A stretch of DNA of 20,485 nucleotides from an uncultured Alistipes sp. (lineage in GTDB: Bacteria > Bacteroidota > Bacteroidia > Bacteroidales > Rikenellaceae). The stretch spans positions 1 to 20,485 of the forward strand of contig CAJGDC010000036.1 of assembly GCA_904502005.1 (NCBI GenBank). The letters are read 5' to 3'. Made by a program: the position numbers and the translations under genes. Below the pieces are notes generated by a model, which had not been told where the DNA came from, searched no databases, and was given only the letters and a program-made list of their open reading frames with translations. Below, in pieces: positions 7,152 through 14,484 of the stretch. Position 1 is the first letter of the stretch, and each line of letters opens with the position of its first letter.

Positions 7152-8075
7152 CTATTTATTTACTTGGAAACGTCTATTTCCGGTTGCAAAAAAGTCTACT
7201 ATTTGTCGTGCTGCAGCGAGACCTGCGTTGATATTAGCCTCGGCAGTCTCGGCACCCATCTTTTTTGGAGTAGCGAAATAACGCTTACCGGCACAGTTGC
7301 ACAAATCTGCACAGCAGTCCGGAGCTACATCGCTCACATACTTAAGGTCCTGACGCTCAGCAAGAGCCTTACAAAGTCCAGCCTCGTCAATAACCTCCTT
7401 ACGAGCGGTATTTACAAGGGTTGCACCCTTAGGCATTGATGAAATTAGCTCATAGCCGATAGAGCCTTTAGTCTGCTCTGTTGCAGGTATATGTAGCGAG
7501 AGAAAATCTGCTCGGCGATATAACTCTTCGATACTATCAACCTTCTCCACGCCATCGCACTCAAAGACAGAACAGTCGCACACAAATGGGTCATAGGCAA
7601 TAACGTTCATACCCAGAGCTTTACCCTTACAACCAACAAGGCGACCAACATTGCCGTAGGCATGAATAGCCAGTGTTTTGCCCTTAATCTCGCAGCCAGT
7701 GCCTGGGTTGAAGCAGTTGCGTGACATGAAAATCATCATTGCAATAGCCAACTCAGCCACAGCATTTGAGTTCTGACCCGGAGTATTCATAACCACTATA
7801 TCACGAGCCTTTGCAGCCGCGCAGTCTACATTATCATAACCCGCACCTGCACGGACAATAATCTTCAGATTTTGCGTAGCAGCAATAACTTCGGCAGTAA
7901 CCTTATCACTGCGCACAATAAGAGCATCAACATCTACCACCGCGTCAAGAAGCTGGGTTTTGTCTGTATATTTTTCAAGGCGCACAACTGTATGACCGGC
8001 ACCCTCAAGAATCTCTACAATACCATTCACAGCCGCTGCTGCAAATGGTTTTTCGGTTGCTATAAGAACTTTCAT
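7152..8075 (-). CDS. serA: D-3-phosphoglycerate dehydrogenase, short type
   Basis: Oxidises 3-phosphoglycerate to 3-phosphohydroxypyruvate with NAD, the first step of serine synthesis. Read from the ATG at 8075 the protein has 307 residues and starts MKVLIATEKPF, the expected first strand; it lacks the ACT and ASB domains, so it is the short form without serine feedback domains. Seen motifs: HAYGNVGRLVG (dinucleotide loop, about 138-148), D162, catalytic Arg in NTARKEV (R225) and the acidic DVAPD. The usual catalytic His in PH(L)G is a Lys here (TPKKMGAET). An in-frame ATG at 8150 would add 25 residues and leave only 3 bases after serC; family length favours 8075. DUF1015 follows. Confidence 0.93.
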   Translation of the reverse strand: MKVLIATEKPFAAAAVNGIVEILEGAGHTVVRLEKYTDKTQLLDAVVDVDALIVRSDKVTAEVIAATQNLKIIVRAGAGYDNVDCAAAKARDIVVMNTPGQNSNAVAELAIAMMIFMSRNCFNPGTGCEIKGKTLAIHAYGNVGRLVGCKGKALGMNVIAYDPFVCDCSVFECDGVEKVDSIEELYRRADFLSLHIPATEQTKGSIGYELISSMPKGATLVNTARKEVIDEAGLCKALAERQDLKYVSDVAPDCCADLCNCAGKRYFATPKKMGAETAEANINAGLAAARQIVDFFATGNRRFQVNK

Positions 8076-8153
8076 ACCCTTTACAAATGATGTGTAATAG
8101 ATAGCACTATCCTCCTTTTTCTCAAAAGTGTATGGAACTATTGTTGCCATATA

Positions 8154-9224
8154 CTACTTATGTAATTGTTCAAACTCCTGCATACAAGCCACAAGTGCCT
8201 CAACAGACTCCTTTGGCAGAGCGTTATAGCAAGATGCGCGGAAACCACCCACAAGACGGTGACCCTTAATGCCTACCATACCGCGCTCAGTTGCAAACTT
8301 AAGGAAGTCGGCAGCAAGTTCCTCCTTACCCTCAGCCATCACAAAGCAGATGTTCATTAGTGAGCGATCAGCCTCGTCCACAGTAGGACGGAAGAGTGAG
8401 TTACGCTCAATCTCGTCGTAGAGAATCTTTGCCTTCTCTACATTTATCTTATACATAGCCTCAACGCCACCGATAGATTTAATCCACTTAAGTGTCTCGT
8501 TCATCACAAAGATTGGGAATACCGGTGGAGTGTTGAACATAGAGTTATTCTCCACATGTGTATTGACATTCATCATTGTTGGCAATGGGCGAACAACCTT
8601 TTGCAGCATATCATCGCGGATAATTACGAAAGAGACACCAGCAGGAGCGAGGTTCTTCTGTGCTCCACCATAGATAACTGCATACTTTGACACATCAATT
8701 GGACGGCTCAGAATATCTGAGCTCATATCAGCAATGACTGGCACTGGAGAGTCAATATCACACTTAAACTCAGTACCATAGATTGTGTTGTTTGTACAGA
8801 TGTATAGATAATCAATATCTTCAGGAATCTCAAAACCCTTAGGTATATAGCAGAAGTTTCTATCCTCAGATGATGCGACAATCTCTACCTCTCCGTAGAG
8901 CTTAGCCTCCTTAATAGCCTTCTTAGTCCACACACCAGTATTCACATAGCCCGCCTTTTTGCCCAAGAAGTTGGCAGGAATATGGAAAAATTGGGTACTT
9001 GCGCCACCGCCCACAAAGTATATGTGATAATTCTCTGGAATATTAAGCAATTCGCGCATAAGTGACTGTGCCGAAGCAAGAACATCCTCAAAATCCTTAG
9101 TACGGTGTGAAATTGAGAGAATTGATAGTCCTGTTCCATTGAAATCAAGAATTGCCTTTGCAGCATTCTGATAAACTATCTCGGGGAGAATAGATGGTCC
9201 CGCGCTAAAATTATGCTTTTTCAT
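8154..9224 (-). CDS. serC: Phosphoserine aminotransferase
   Basis: PLP enzyme converting 3-phosphohydroxypyruvate and glutamate to phosphoserine and 2-oxoglutarate; the same fold often serves pyridoxal phosphate synthesis. The 356 residues start MKKHNFSAGPSILP as in other SerC proteins. ISHR (38-41), the GGGAST phosphate-binding turn (72-77), DMSSD (167-171) and the Schiff-base Lys in GGAQKNLAPAG (K190) are all present. It leads the serC-serA-DUF1015 operon behind a clear promoter. Nothing suggests loss of function. Confidence 0.97.
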   Translation of the reverse strand: MKKHNFSAGPSILPEIVYQNAAKAILDFNGTGLSILSISHRTKDFEDVLASAQSLMRELLNIPENYHIYFVGGGASTQFFHIPANFLGKKAGYVNTGVWTKKAIKEAKLYGEVEIVASSEDRNFCYIPKGFEIPEDIDYLYICTNNTIYGTEFKCDIDSPVPVIADMSSDILSRPIDVSKYAVIYGGAQKNLAPAGVSFVIIRDDMLQKVVRPLPTMMNVNTHVENNSMFNTPPVFPIFVMNETLKWIKSIGGVEAMYKINVEKAKILYDEIERNSLFRPTVDEADRSLMNICFVMAEGKEELAADFLKFATERGMVGIKGHRLVGGFRASCYNALPKESVEALVACMQEFEQLHK

Positions 9225-9246
9225 AACAATTAAAATTTTGTTTACA

Positions 9247-9278
9247 CAAATATAACTAACCTAAAGTAAATTTCCAAA
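9247..9278 (-). promoter_or_regulatory. Promoter of serC-serA-DUF1015
   Basis: On the minus strand TATATTTG (-7) is at 9247-9254 and TTTG (-33) at 9275-9278, separated by exactly 20 bases. The leader would be about 15-20 bases. This is one of the cleanest promoters in the window. Confidence 0.75.
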
Positions 9279-9286
9279 TAAATCGT

Positions 9287-10933
9287 TTACAATTCATCCG
9301 GGAGCGGAATACTCTTTCCCGTCTCGCGCAGACGAGGCATTGGAGAGTTCCAACCGCGTAGTTTTGAAGAGAGCTCTGCTGCAAGCTCCTTAACTCGCTC
9401 CGGATATACTGATGAAAGATCACTCTGCTCACCGATGTCACTCTTCAGATTATATAGTTCCAGCTTGCCCGTACGCATACGATATACAAGTTTCCAATCT
9501 CCCTTACGCACCGCACTTAGGAAGTCAATATCCTCAAGGTCGTAAGGCTTCCACTGGTGAGGATAGTGGAATATCAAGGTACGATTAGGGTCAATGCCCG
9601 AAACGCTCTCTGGCACCACAAAGGCATTTGCAGCCTTTTGGTCGGCAATATCACCTCGTTTTGTAGCCTTAGCTGCAAGTTTTGAACCTTTGGTAACAAG
9701 ATTTACAAGACTCTTTCCATCAACTTCTTGTACCACATCATAATTCTTAACACCTGCCATCTGCAGAATGGTCGGGAACAAATCCTCACAAATCACTGGT
9801 GTATTCACTCGTGTGGCAGGGGCGACCTTATCCTTCCATTTTACCATCAGGGGCACACGCACACCGCCCTCATAGACAGAGCCCTTACCATTTCTTAGTG
9901 GCAGATTGTGCATAAAACGAACACCACCCTTTGACTTATTCTCGGCATTACCTCCATTATCGGTCATAAAGATGATAATTGTATCATCAGCGACACCCTT
10001 AGCCTCAAGATAGTCGAGCAAATCGCCCAAACTCTTATCTACACCCTCAACCATAGAGGCATAGCGCGCCTGTCCCTCATCCATACCCGCATCAAGATAC
10101 TTCTGCACAAAGCGTGGGTCACGTTGTATAGGCGTATGGGTTGCATAGTGAGCAAAGTACAAGTAGAATGGCTCATCATGCATAATCGGATAATCAAGGG
10201 TCTTAAGTGCCTCACGAGTTAGAGCCTCGGTAAGATGAATACCTGTGCCGTAGTACTCGGTCATATTCTGCACGGCAAGCAGATTCCACTTCTCGGGAGT
10301 ATTGCCATAATTCTCCTCGCTAAGATAACTGCGAGGCATTCCGGCAACATTTCCTGTGATATTGACCACATATCCCATGTTATACGGACTTGCGCCAGGG
10401 GTTCCAGCACTTGCCCAGTGCGCCTTACCGACGTGAATGGTGTAATACCCAGCCTCCTTTAGCAGCTGTGGCAGAGGTGTAGCATATAGGGTATTTTCAA
10501 CTCCCTCAGTTGGACTCATACCGTTAAGATTCCACTCTGGGCGAACAAAGCGAGTAGTATTATCGTGGTTAGCGCCACTCTGCATCATCGCCACAGCTCC
10601 ACCCGTAGCATCACTCGGAGTATCTCGCATAGTAGAGGTCCAGTTTGTAATGCGCGAATGTGCGGCGTTTACACCCGTAAGAAGCGAAGTTCGTGTAGGC
10701 GTAGATACTGGACATGCATAGGCATTGGTAAGCATAACTCCCTGCGATGCAAGGCGTTGCATATTAGGCGTATTATACCTCAAATTGTTAGGATAGACCT
10801 GCTCACCATAGGCAACAGAACTATCCACCCAACCCATATCATCGACGATAAAGAAGACAATATTTGGTCTATCTGCAGCAAATGCTACTGCAGGTGCAAG
10901 CAACGAGAGACCTGTAAGATGCTTTAGTTTCAT
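9287..10933 (-). CDS. Secreted sulfatase, serine-type active site
   Basis: Predicted sulfate ester hydrolase of the formylglycine-dependent arylsulfatase family (S1), exported by a signal peptide (residues 1-20, MKLKHLTGLSLLAPAVAFAA). Metal-site residues D31-D32 (IVDDMG) and D325-N326 (MTDNGGN) are seen, as are the second signature GYYTIHVGK (162-170), AHYATH (261-266) and NGKGSVYEGG (348-357). The active-site pentapeptide reads S77-T-P-T-R81, after CPV, so the residue converted to formylglycine would be Ser, which needs the radical SAM maturase anSME rather than the oxygen-dependent enzyme. C74 lies three residues earlier but is out of register. Substrate (host glycan, mucin or glycosaminoglycan) is unknown. 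No SusCD or maturase gene is adjacent. Confidence 0.93.
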   Translation of the reverse strand: MKLKHLTGLSLLAPAVAFAADRPNIVFFIVDDMGWVDSSVAYGEQVYPNNLRYNTPNMQRLASQGVMLTNAYACPVSTPTRTSLLTGVNAAHSRITNWTSTMRDTPSDATGGAVAMMQSGANHDNTTRFVRPEWNLNGMSPTEGVENTLYATPLPQLLKEAGYYTIHVGKAHWASAGTPGASPYNMGYVVNITGNVAGMPRSYLSEENYGNTPEKWNLLAVQNMTEYYGTGIHLTEALTREALKTLDYPIMHDEPFYLYFAHYATHTPIQRDPRFVQKYLDAGMDEGQARYASMVEGVDKSLGDLLDYLEAKGVADDTIIIFMTDNGGNAENKSKGGVRFMHNLPLRNGKGSVYEGGVRVPLMVKWKDKVAPATRVNTPVICEDLFPTILQMAGVKNYDVVQEVDGKSLVNLVTKGSKLAAKATKRGDIADQKAANAFVVPESVSGIDPNRTLIFHYPHQWKPYDLEDIDFLSAVRKGDWKLVYRMRTGKLELYNLKSDIGEQSDLSSVYPERVKELAAELSSKLRGWNSPMPRLRETGKSIPLPDEL

Positions 10934-10954
10934 AGCTACATATCTTTTATTCTA

Positions 10955-10962
10955 CAAATATA
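10955..10962 (-). promoter_or_regulatory. Likely -7 box of the sulfatase gene
   Basis: TATATTTG on the minus strand, 21 bases before the sulfatase ATG. The best -33 match, GTTG at 10985-10988, is spaced 22 bases away, somewhat long. The gap between the sulfatase and the divergent PagL-like gene (10934-11143) holds this box, the opposite -7 box at 11082 and otherwise AT-rich sequence with nothing else I recognise. Confidence 0.5.
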
Positions 10963-11081
10963 GTAAAAATTTAGTTATTATTTTCAACCGCCACGACAAA
11001 AGTAGAGGATAAACCGACCATTTTTCTACACTTATTTCAAAAAAAATAGAGATATTATATTCATTATCAGCAGAGAATATA

Positions 11082-11089
11082 TAACTTTG
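11082..11089 (+). promoter_or_regulatory. Likely -7 box of the PagL-like gene
   Basis: TAACTTTG on the plus strand, about 55 bases before the ATG at 11144. No good TTTG -33 box is found at the expected distance. The box also argues against translation starting from the in-frame ATG at about 11099 or earlier codons, since the start site would be near 11096. Confidence 0.5.
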
Positions 11090-11143
11090 CGGCCTAATTA
11101 TGCACCAACTTATTTTTTGACTAAAAAACAACAAAGAAGATAT

Positions 11144-12391
11144 ATGAAGAGACTTATTAGATTTACATTTGTCGTTTTATGCCTCGCAATTGCAACAATA
11201 AGCACTGCGAATGCACAGAAAATCAAGGGTTCCGACCTCTCTATCGGAGCGCAAGGATGGTATGGCTTTGATATTGAAAAGACACGTCCAAACCTCACCT
11301 CAACCGGATATATGAACTACGAGGCCGCTGTAGGTATTCAAACCAATCCAGATAACAAAAACCCATTTGCCGAGGCATTTGGTTTTCCTCTTATTGATAT
11401 TGGCGTATCTATTGCCCGCGCCGGAAACTTCAAGTTCAGCGACCAGACCCACTTTCCAAATCTCTACTCTGTGTACGGCTCTTTTGAGCGCTCACTTCTG
11501 CGCACCAAGCCATTCTCAGCAGGTTACTTACTCAATTTCGGTGCTACATACAACCCCGGCAGATACGACCCGGTGAACAATCCGGGCAACAACTGGCTCA
11601 GCTCGCCATTTATGGCATACTTTGGAGCGGGTGTGTTTGGTAAGGTACATATCGGCAAGCGCTGGGAGGTAGGTGCAAATGTTATGTTCCGTCACTTCTC
11701 AAATGGCCGCCTTGCGCTACCTAATGAGGCTCTGAATGGCATTGGTGTAGGTATTTTTGCTCGCTACAGAATGTCAGACTACGACTATAAGAGATACAAA
11801 ACAAAGTACAACTTCGAGCGTACATACGACCGTGGTATGCAGTATATGATTGTCGTAGGTGCTGGTGTACACACATGTATGGCTGAGTGGAACGCATATG
11901 TTGAGAGAGAGCCAGATCCAGTAAAGAAGGCCGAGGCAGCCTCAAAACTCAAGGCACATCCAAAGTTCTCGCTCAGCTTTGATGCCCTATATCGTTACTC
12001 AATGCGCTACGCTACAGGTATTGGTGTAGACCTCTTCTACTCATCAAACATGAAGGAGTTGGAGGCAAGTGACCGTATCTTCTACGGCAACGAGGCTGTA
12101 GATAAGAGCCCAGGCTACAATCCTCTCTCAGTAGGTATTGCAGTGGTGCAGGAGGTATATTGGGGTAATTTTGCCGTACACGTAGCAGTCGGAGCCTACC
12201 CATATCGCCACAAGGGAGTCAAAGGTGAGCTGGCAAAGGCAGCTGGAGACCGTGAGCGCGGATGGCATTACGAGAAGGCAGGCTTCCGCTACTACTTCCC
12301 AAAACTTGGCAATACATTTGTAGGCTTTGCCATCAAATCCCACAGCATCAAGGCCGAATATCTTGAGTTCTCTATAGGTATCAGACTGTAG
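11144..12391 (+). CDS. PagL-like lipid A deacylase / acyloxyacyl hydrolase family outer-membrane protein
   Basis: Predicted outer-membrane beta-barrel with a signal peptide (MKRLIRFTFVVLCLAIATIS then TANAQ). A longer frame opens at 11087 but that ATG overlaps the -7 box region, so I chose 11144, which starts at the signal peptide; the protein is then 415 residues. The segment FRHFSNGRLALPNEALNGIG (about 182-201) matches the PagL catalytic region, where His (H184), Ser (S186) and Glu (E195) form the active site in Pseudomonas PagL. Alternating aromatic strands and the C-terminal LEFSIGIRL fit a barrel. Bacteroidota proteins of this type are often annotated as acyloxyacyl hydrolases. Activity on lipid A is inferred from the motif only. 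Confidence 0.75.
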   Translation: MKRLIRFTFVVLCLAIATISTANAQKIKGSDLSIGAQGWYGFDIEKTRPNLTSTGYMNYEAAVGIQTNPDNKNPFAEAFGFPLIDIGVSIARAGNFKFSDQTHFPNLYSVYGSFERSLLRTKPFSAGYLLNFGATYNPGRYDPVNNPGNNWLSSPFMAYFGAGVFGKVHIGKRWEVGANVMFRHFSNGRLALPNEALNGIGVGIFARYRMSDYDYKRYKTKYNFERTYDRGMQYMIVVGAGVHTCMAEWNAYVEREPDPVKKAEAASKLKAHPKFSLSFDALYRYSMRYATGIGVDLFYSSNMKELEASDRIFYGNEAVDKSPGYNPLSVGIAVVQEVYWGNFAVHVAVGAYPYRHKGVKGELAKAAGDRERGWHYEKAGFRYYFPKLGNTFVGFAIKSHSIKAEYLEFSIGIRL

Positions 12392-12412
12392 AGATTCACA
12401 AGGCTCAATAAT

Positions 12413-12444
12413 AACTCCCACCAATCTCTCATTGGTGGGAGTTT
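12413..12444 (+). terminator. Terminator of the PagL-like gene
   Basis: A perfect 13-bp stem pairs AACTCCCACCAAT (12413-12425) with ATTGGTGGGAGTT (12431-12443) around CTCTC, with a short T run after it. It starts 21 bases after the stop codon. Its right arm and the following bases resemble the repeat units that begin at 12473, so it may be a degenerate unit of that array. Confidence 0.8.
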
Positions 12445-12472
12445 CTGTTAGTTGTGTTTCACCACAGAATAC

Positions 12473-12846
12473 AAATCTGATTTTAGGCAGGGATTTACCA
12501 TGCTCGGCAAAAAAATCCCACCGATGGATAGTACTAAGTACAGCCATTGGTGGGTGTTCATTTTAGTTGTTGCAAGTATCGCATTTCTCAACAACATAAA
12601 TCTGATTTTAGGCGGTATTTACCACGCTCGGCAAAAAAATCCCACCGATGGATAGTACTAAGTACAGCCATTGGTAGGTGTTCATTTTAGTTGTTGCAAG
12701 TATCGCATTTCTCAACAACATAAATCTGATTTTAGGCAGGGATTGACAACGCTCGGCAAAAAATCCCACCGATGGATAGTACTAAGTACAGCCATTGGTG
12801 GGATATTTTTGTTAGCGGCAGTAAATACCGCATATAATCAGATTTA
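12473..12846. repeat. Three-unit tandem array of palindromic repeats
   Basis: Units begin AAATCTGATTTTAGGC at 12473, 12598 and 12722 (period 125 and 124). Each contains GCTCGGC, a stem ATCCCACC against GGT(G/A)GG, and the apex GGATAGTACTAAGTACAGCC. Units 1 and 2 differ at only a few positions and end in a second hairpin GTTGTTG...CAACAAC. Unit 3 instead continues into GTTAGCGGCAGTAAATACCG and closes with AATCAGATTT, the inverse of the unit start. The array fills the gap between the convergent PagL-like and rubrerythrin genes and its last base pair lies in the rubrerythrin stop codon. It has the same apex as the solo copy at 5794-5910. Confidence 0.9.
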
Positions 12847-13395
12847 CTTGAAGTAGCGATTATAAAGACCCTCAAAGCCCTTACCGTGGCGAGCCTCATC
12901 CTTAGCCATCTCATGAACGGTGTCGTGAACAGCGTCGAGGTTCTGCTCCTTAGCAAGGCGTGCAAGGCGGAACTTATCCTCACAAGCACCACTCTCAGCG
13001 TTCATGCGCTTGAAGAGGTTGGTCTTAGTATCCCAAACAACCTCACCGAGAAGCTCAGCAATCTTAGCAGCGTGCTCTGCCTCCTCCCAAGCGTAGCGCT
13101 TGAAAGCCTCAGCAATCTCTGGATAGCCCTCGCGGTCTGCCTGACGGCTCATAGCAAGGTACATACCTACCTCAGTGCACTCGCCCATGAAGTGGTTCTT
13201 AAGGCCCTCAAGAAGCTCTGGATCTGCGCCCAGGCCATCACCCAAAACATGCTCGGTAACGAACTCGAGGTTACCGCTCTGCTCCTCAATCTCTACAAAC
13301 TTATCTGCAGGAACTTTGCAAAGTGGGCAGCGCTCTGGTGCCTCATTTCCCTCATGAATATAACCACATACTGTGCAACGAAATTTCTTAGCCAT
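12844..13395 (-). CDS. Reverse rubrerythrin (NADH peroxidase type)
   Basis: Non-haem diiron peroxidase that removes hydrogen peroxide in anaerobes using a rubredoxin-type electron carrier domain. The rubredoxin-like domain is at the N-terminus: C7-x2-C10 (FRCTVCGYIHEG) and C23-x2-C26 (RCPLC), the reverse of classical rubrerythrin. The ferritin-like four-helix domain follows, with metal-ligand motifs at E72 (GECTEVGMY), EEAEH (104-108), and DEARH (166-170). At 183 residues it is a full-length protein. A clear promoter lies upstream at 13447-13477. Its stop codon is overlapped by the end of the repeat array. Electrons would come from NADH through a partner not in this window. Confidence 0.93.
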   Translation of the reverse strand: MAKKFRCTVCGYIHEGNEAPERCPLCKVPADKFVEIEEQSGNLEFVTEHVLGDGLGADPELLEGLKNHFMGECTEVGMYLAMSRQADREGYPEIAEAFKRYAWEEAEHAAKIAELLGEVVWDTKTNLFKRMNAESGACEDKFRLARLAKEQNLDAVHDTVHEMAKDEARHGKGFEGLYNRYFK

Positions 13396-13446
13396 AATCT
13401 TTATAGTTTTTAAGTTTTACAATTGTTCTGTTTTATTTTTCTACTG

Positions 13447-13477
13447 CAAAGATAATAACTATTTAGGAAATATCAAA
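13447..13477 (-). promoter_or_regulatory. Promoter of the rubrerythrin gene
   Basis: Minus-strand TATCTTTG (-7) at 13447-13454 and TTTG (-33) at 13474-13477, 19 bases apart, both matching the Bacteroidota consensus. The leader is about 45 bases, AT-rich, with no Shine-Dalgarno sequence. Confidence 0.75.
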
Positions 13478-13509
13478 ATTCTTTTTTCTTATACCAATAT
13501 AAGTTTTAT

Positions 13510-14424
13510 CTATTGTTGGTATTCGAGTATCATTCTCTCTATTTCAGGCACAGTAGTAGAGTCCTTAACAAGCACCTTTTTATCTCTATCAAGCAGATAT
13601 AGTGACGGTATTGCTCTGAGGTCATAGAGGCGGTCTTTCTCCAGTCTACGACCCTTATCATATCCGTTTATCCACTCTTTTGGCAGCGGATGTTGGTGCC
13701 ATAGAGTCAAATCCTCATCAGGATAGATAGCCAGAATTTTCAGGCGTTTACTCTTAAGAGCCTCGGCAACAATCTGCGAGGCGACGAGCTGCTCCTGAAT
13801 TTGGCGACACATCGGGCAGCCTGGATTATTTATATATATAAGTATAAAGTCTGCCTTGAGCGAGTAGAGGTTGGATGTGCGCCCAGATGCAACGGTATAA
13901 CGGAAATCATTTGCCCCCTGCATAATTCTATTCTGCGAAGCGAGGGCAAGGTCATACTCCGGCACCATCTTCTCATACTCATCATAAAATGGTGCGGCAA
14001 TTTGCGCCTCAAGTACAGGTATATAGAGTTCATCGCTACGCAGTGGTGAGTTGGGGTCATGAAAGAGTTTTTCTGACATAGCGACAAAATAGTCGAGCAT
14101 CTTACGCGACACAGAGGCCCTCTGCATCAGCTTTTTTATCGGCTCTCCATTATATGGGCCTACAAAAGTGGCGACATACTCGGCATAAATGCGCATCATT
14201 TCAGCACTATCTGCACGCTCAACAATCAATGTATCGGCAAAGTCAAAACGGTCCCAATAGTGGTCTGCCATCCACTCACCTATCTGCTCAGGGGCAAGAT
14301 GCTGTGGGGGCAATACTCGACTAAAGCGGTATCTCTGCGGTTGATTAGTTGCAGACTTTGTGGACTTCTGCCCGCTACAACCCACAGTAAAAATAGCCAA
14401 TAGTATCAGAAGAAAATTTCTCAT
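13510..14424 (-). CDS. DUF5106 thioredoxin-like lipoprotein
   Basis: Predicted lipoprotein anchored to a membrane, with a lipobox ending FTVGC (C16). The N-terminal half (about 35-175) matches the helical DUF5106 region found before thioredoxin-like domains in Bacteroidetes. The C-terminal part is a thioredoxin fold: active-site C203-P-M-C206 after DFILIYINNPG, and the cis-Pro loop AIPSL (P273). It probably acts in periplasmic thiol-disulfide exchange. It lies downstream of the TPR gene on the same strand but a terminator hairpin (14435-14460) intervenes and I see no convincing promoter, so expression may depend on read-through. The 304-residue length suits the family. Confidence 0.85.
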   Translation of the reverse strand: MRNFLLILLAIFTVGCSGQKSTKSATNQPQRYRFSRVLPPQHLAPEQIGEWMADHYWDRFDFADTLIVERADSAEMMRIYAEYVATFVGPYNGEPIKKLMQRASVSRKMLDYFVAMSEKLFHDPNSPLRSDELYIPVLEAQIAAPFYDEYEKMVPEYDLALASQNRIMQGANDFRYTVASGRTSNLYSLKADFILIYINNPGCPMCRQIQEQLVASQIVAEALKSKRLKILAIYPDEDLTLWHQHPLPKEWINGYDKGRRLEKDRLYDLRAIPSLYLLDRDKKVLVKDSTTVPEIERMILEYQQ

Positions 14425-14434
14425 ATCTTAATAC

Positions 14435-14460
14435 AAAAAAGGGTGACTGATGTGTCACCC
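14435..14460 (-). terminator. Terminator between the TPR gene and the DUF5106 lipoprotein gene
   Basis: GGGTGAC (14441-14447) pairs with GTCACCC (14454-14460) around a 6-base loop; on the minus strand it is followed by six T residues (14435-14440). It is an intrinsic terminator shape lying 10 bases before the downstream ATG. Confidence 0.8.
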
Positions 14461-14484
14461 ATATTTATTAATTCAAGGTTGTAT

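Noticed and set aside
8100..8125. Shine-Dalgarno-like AAGGAGG upstream of serA
   Set aside because: It is about 36 bases from the preferred ATG, too far to act, and such sites are rarely used in Bacteroidota; it is probably chance.
12473..12846. CRISPR-like array
   Set aside because: There are only three units of about 124 bases that are near identical along their whole length; no short repeat with unique spacers and no cas genes.
12452..12856. Two small plus-strand reading frames (12452-12655 and 12671-12856) running through the repeat array, one with a hydrophobic stretch
   Set aside because: They read the same repeat in different frames, have no promoter or conserved protein features, and the DNA is better explained by its inverted-repeat structure.
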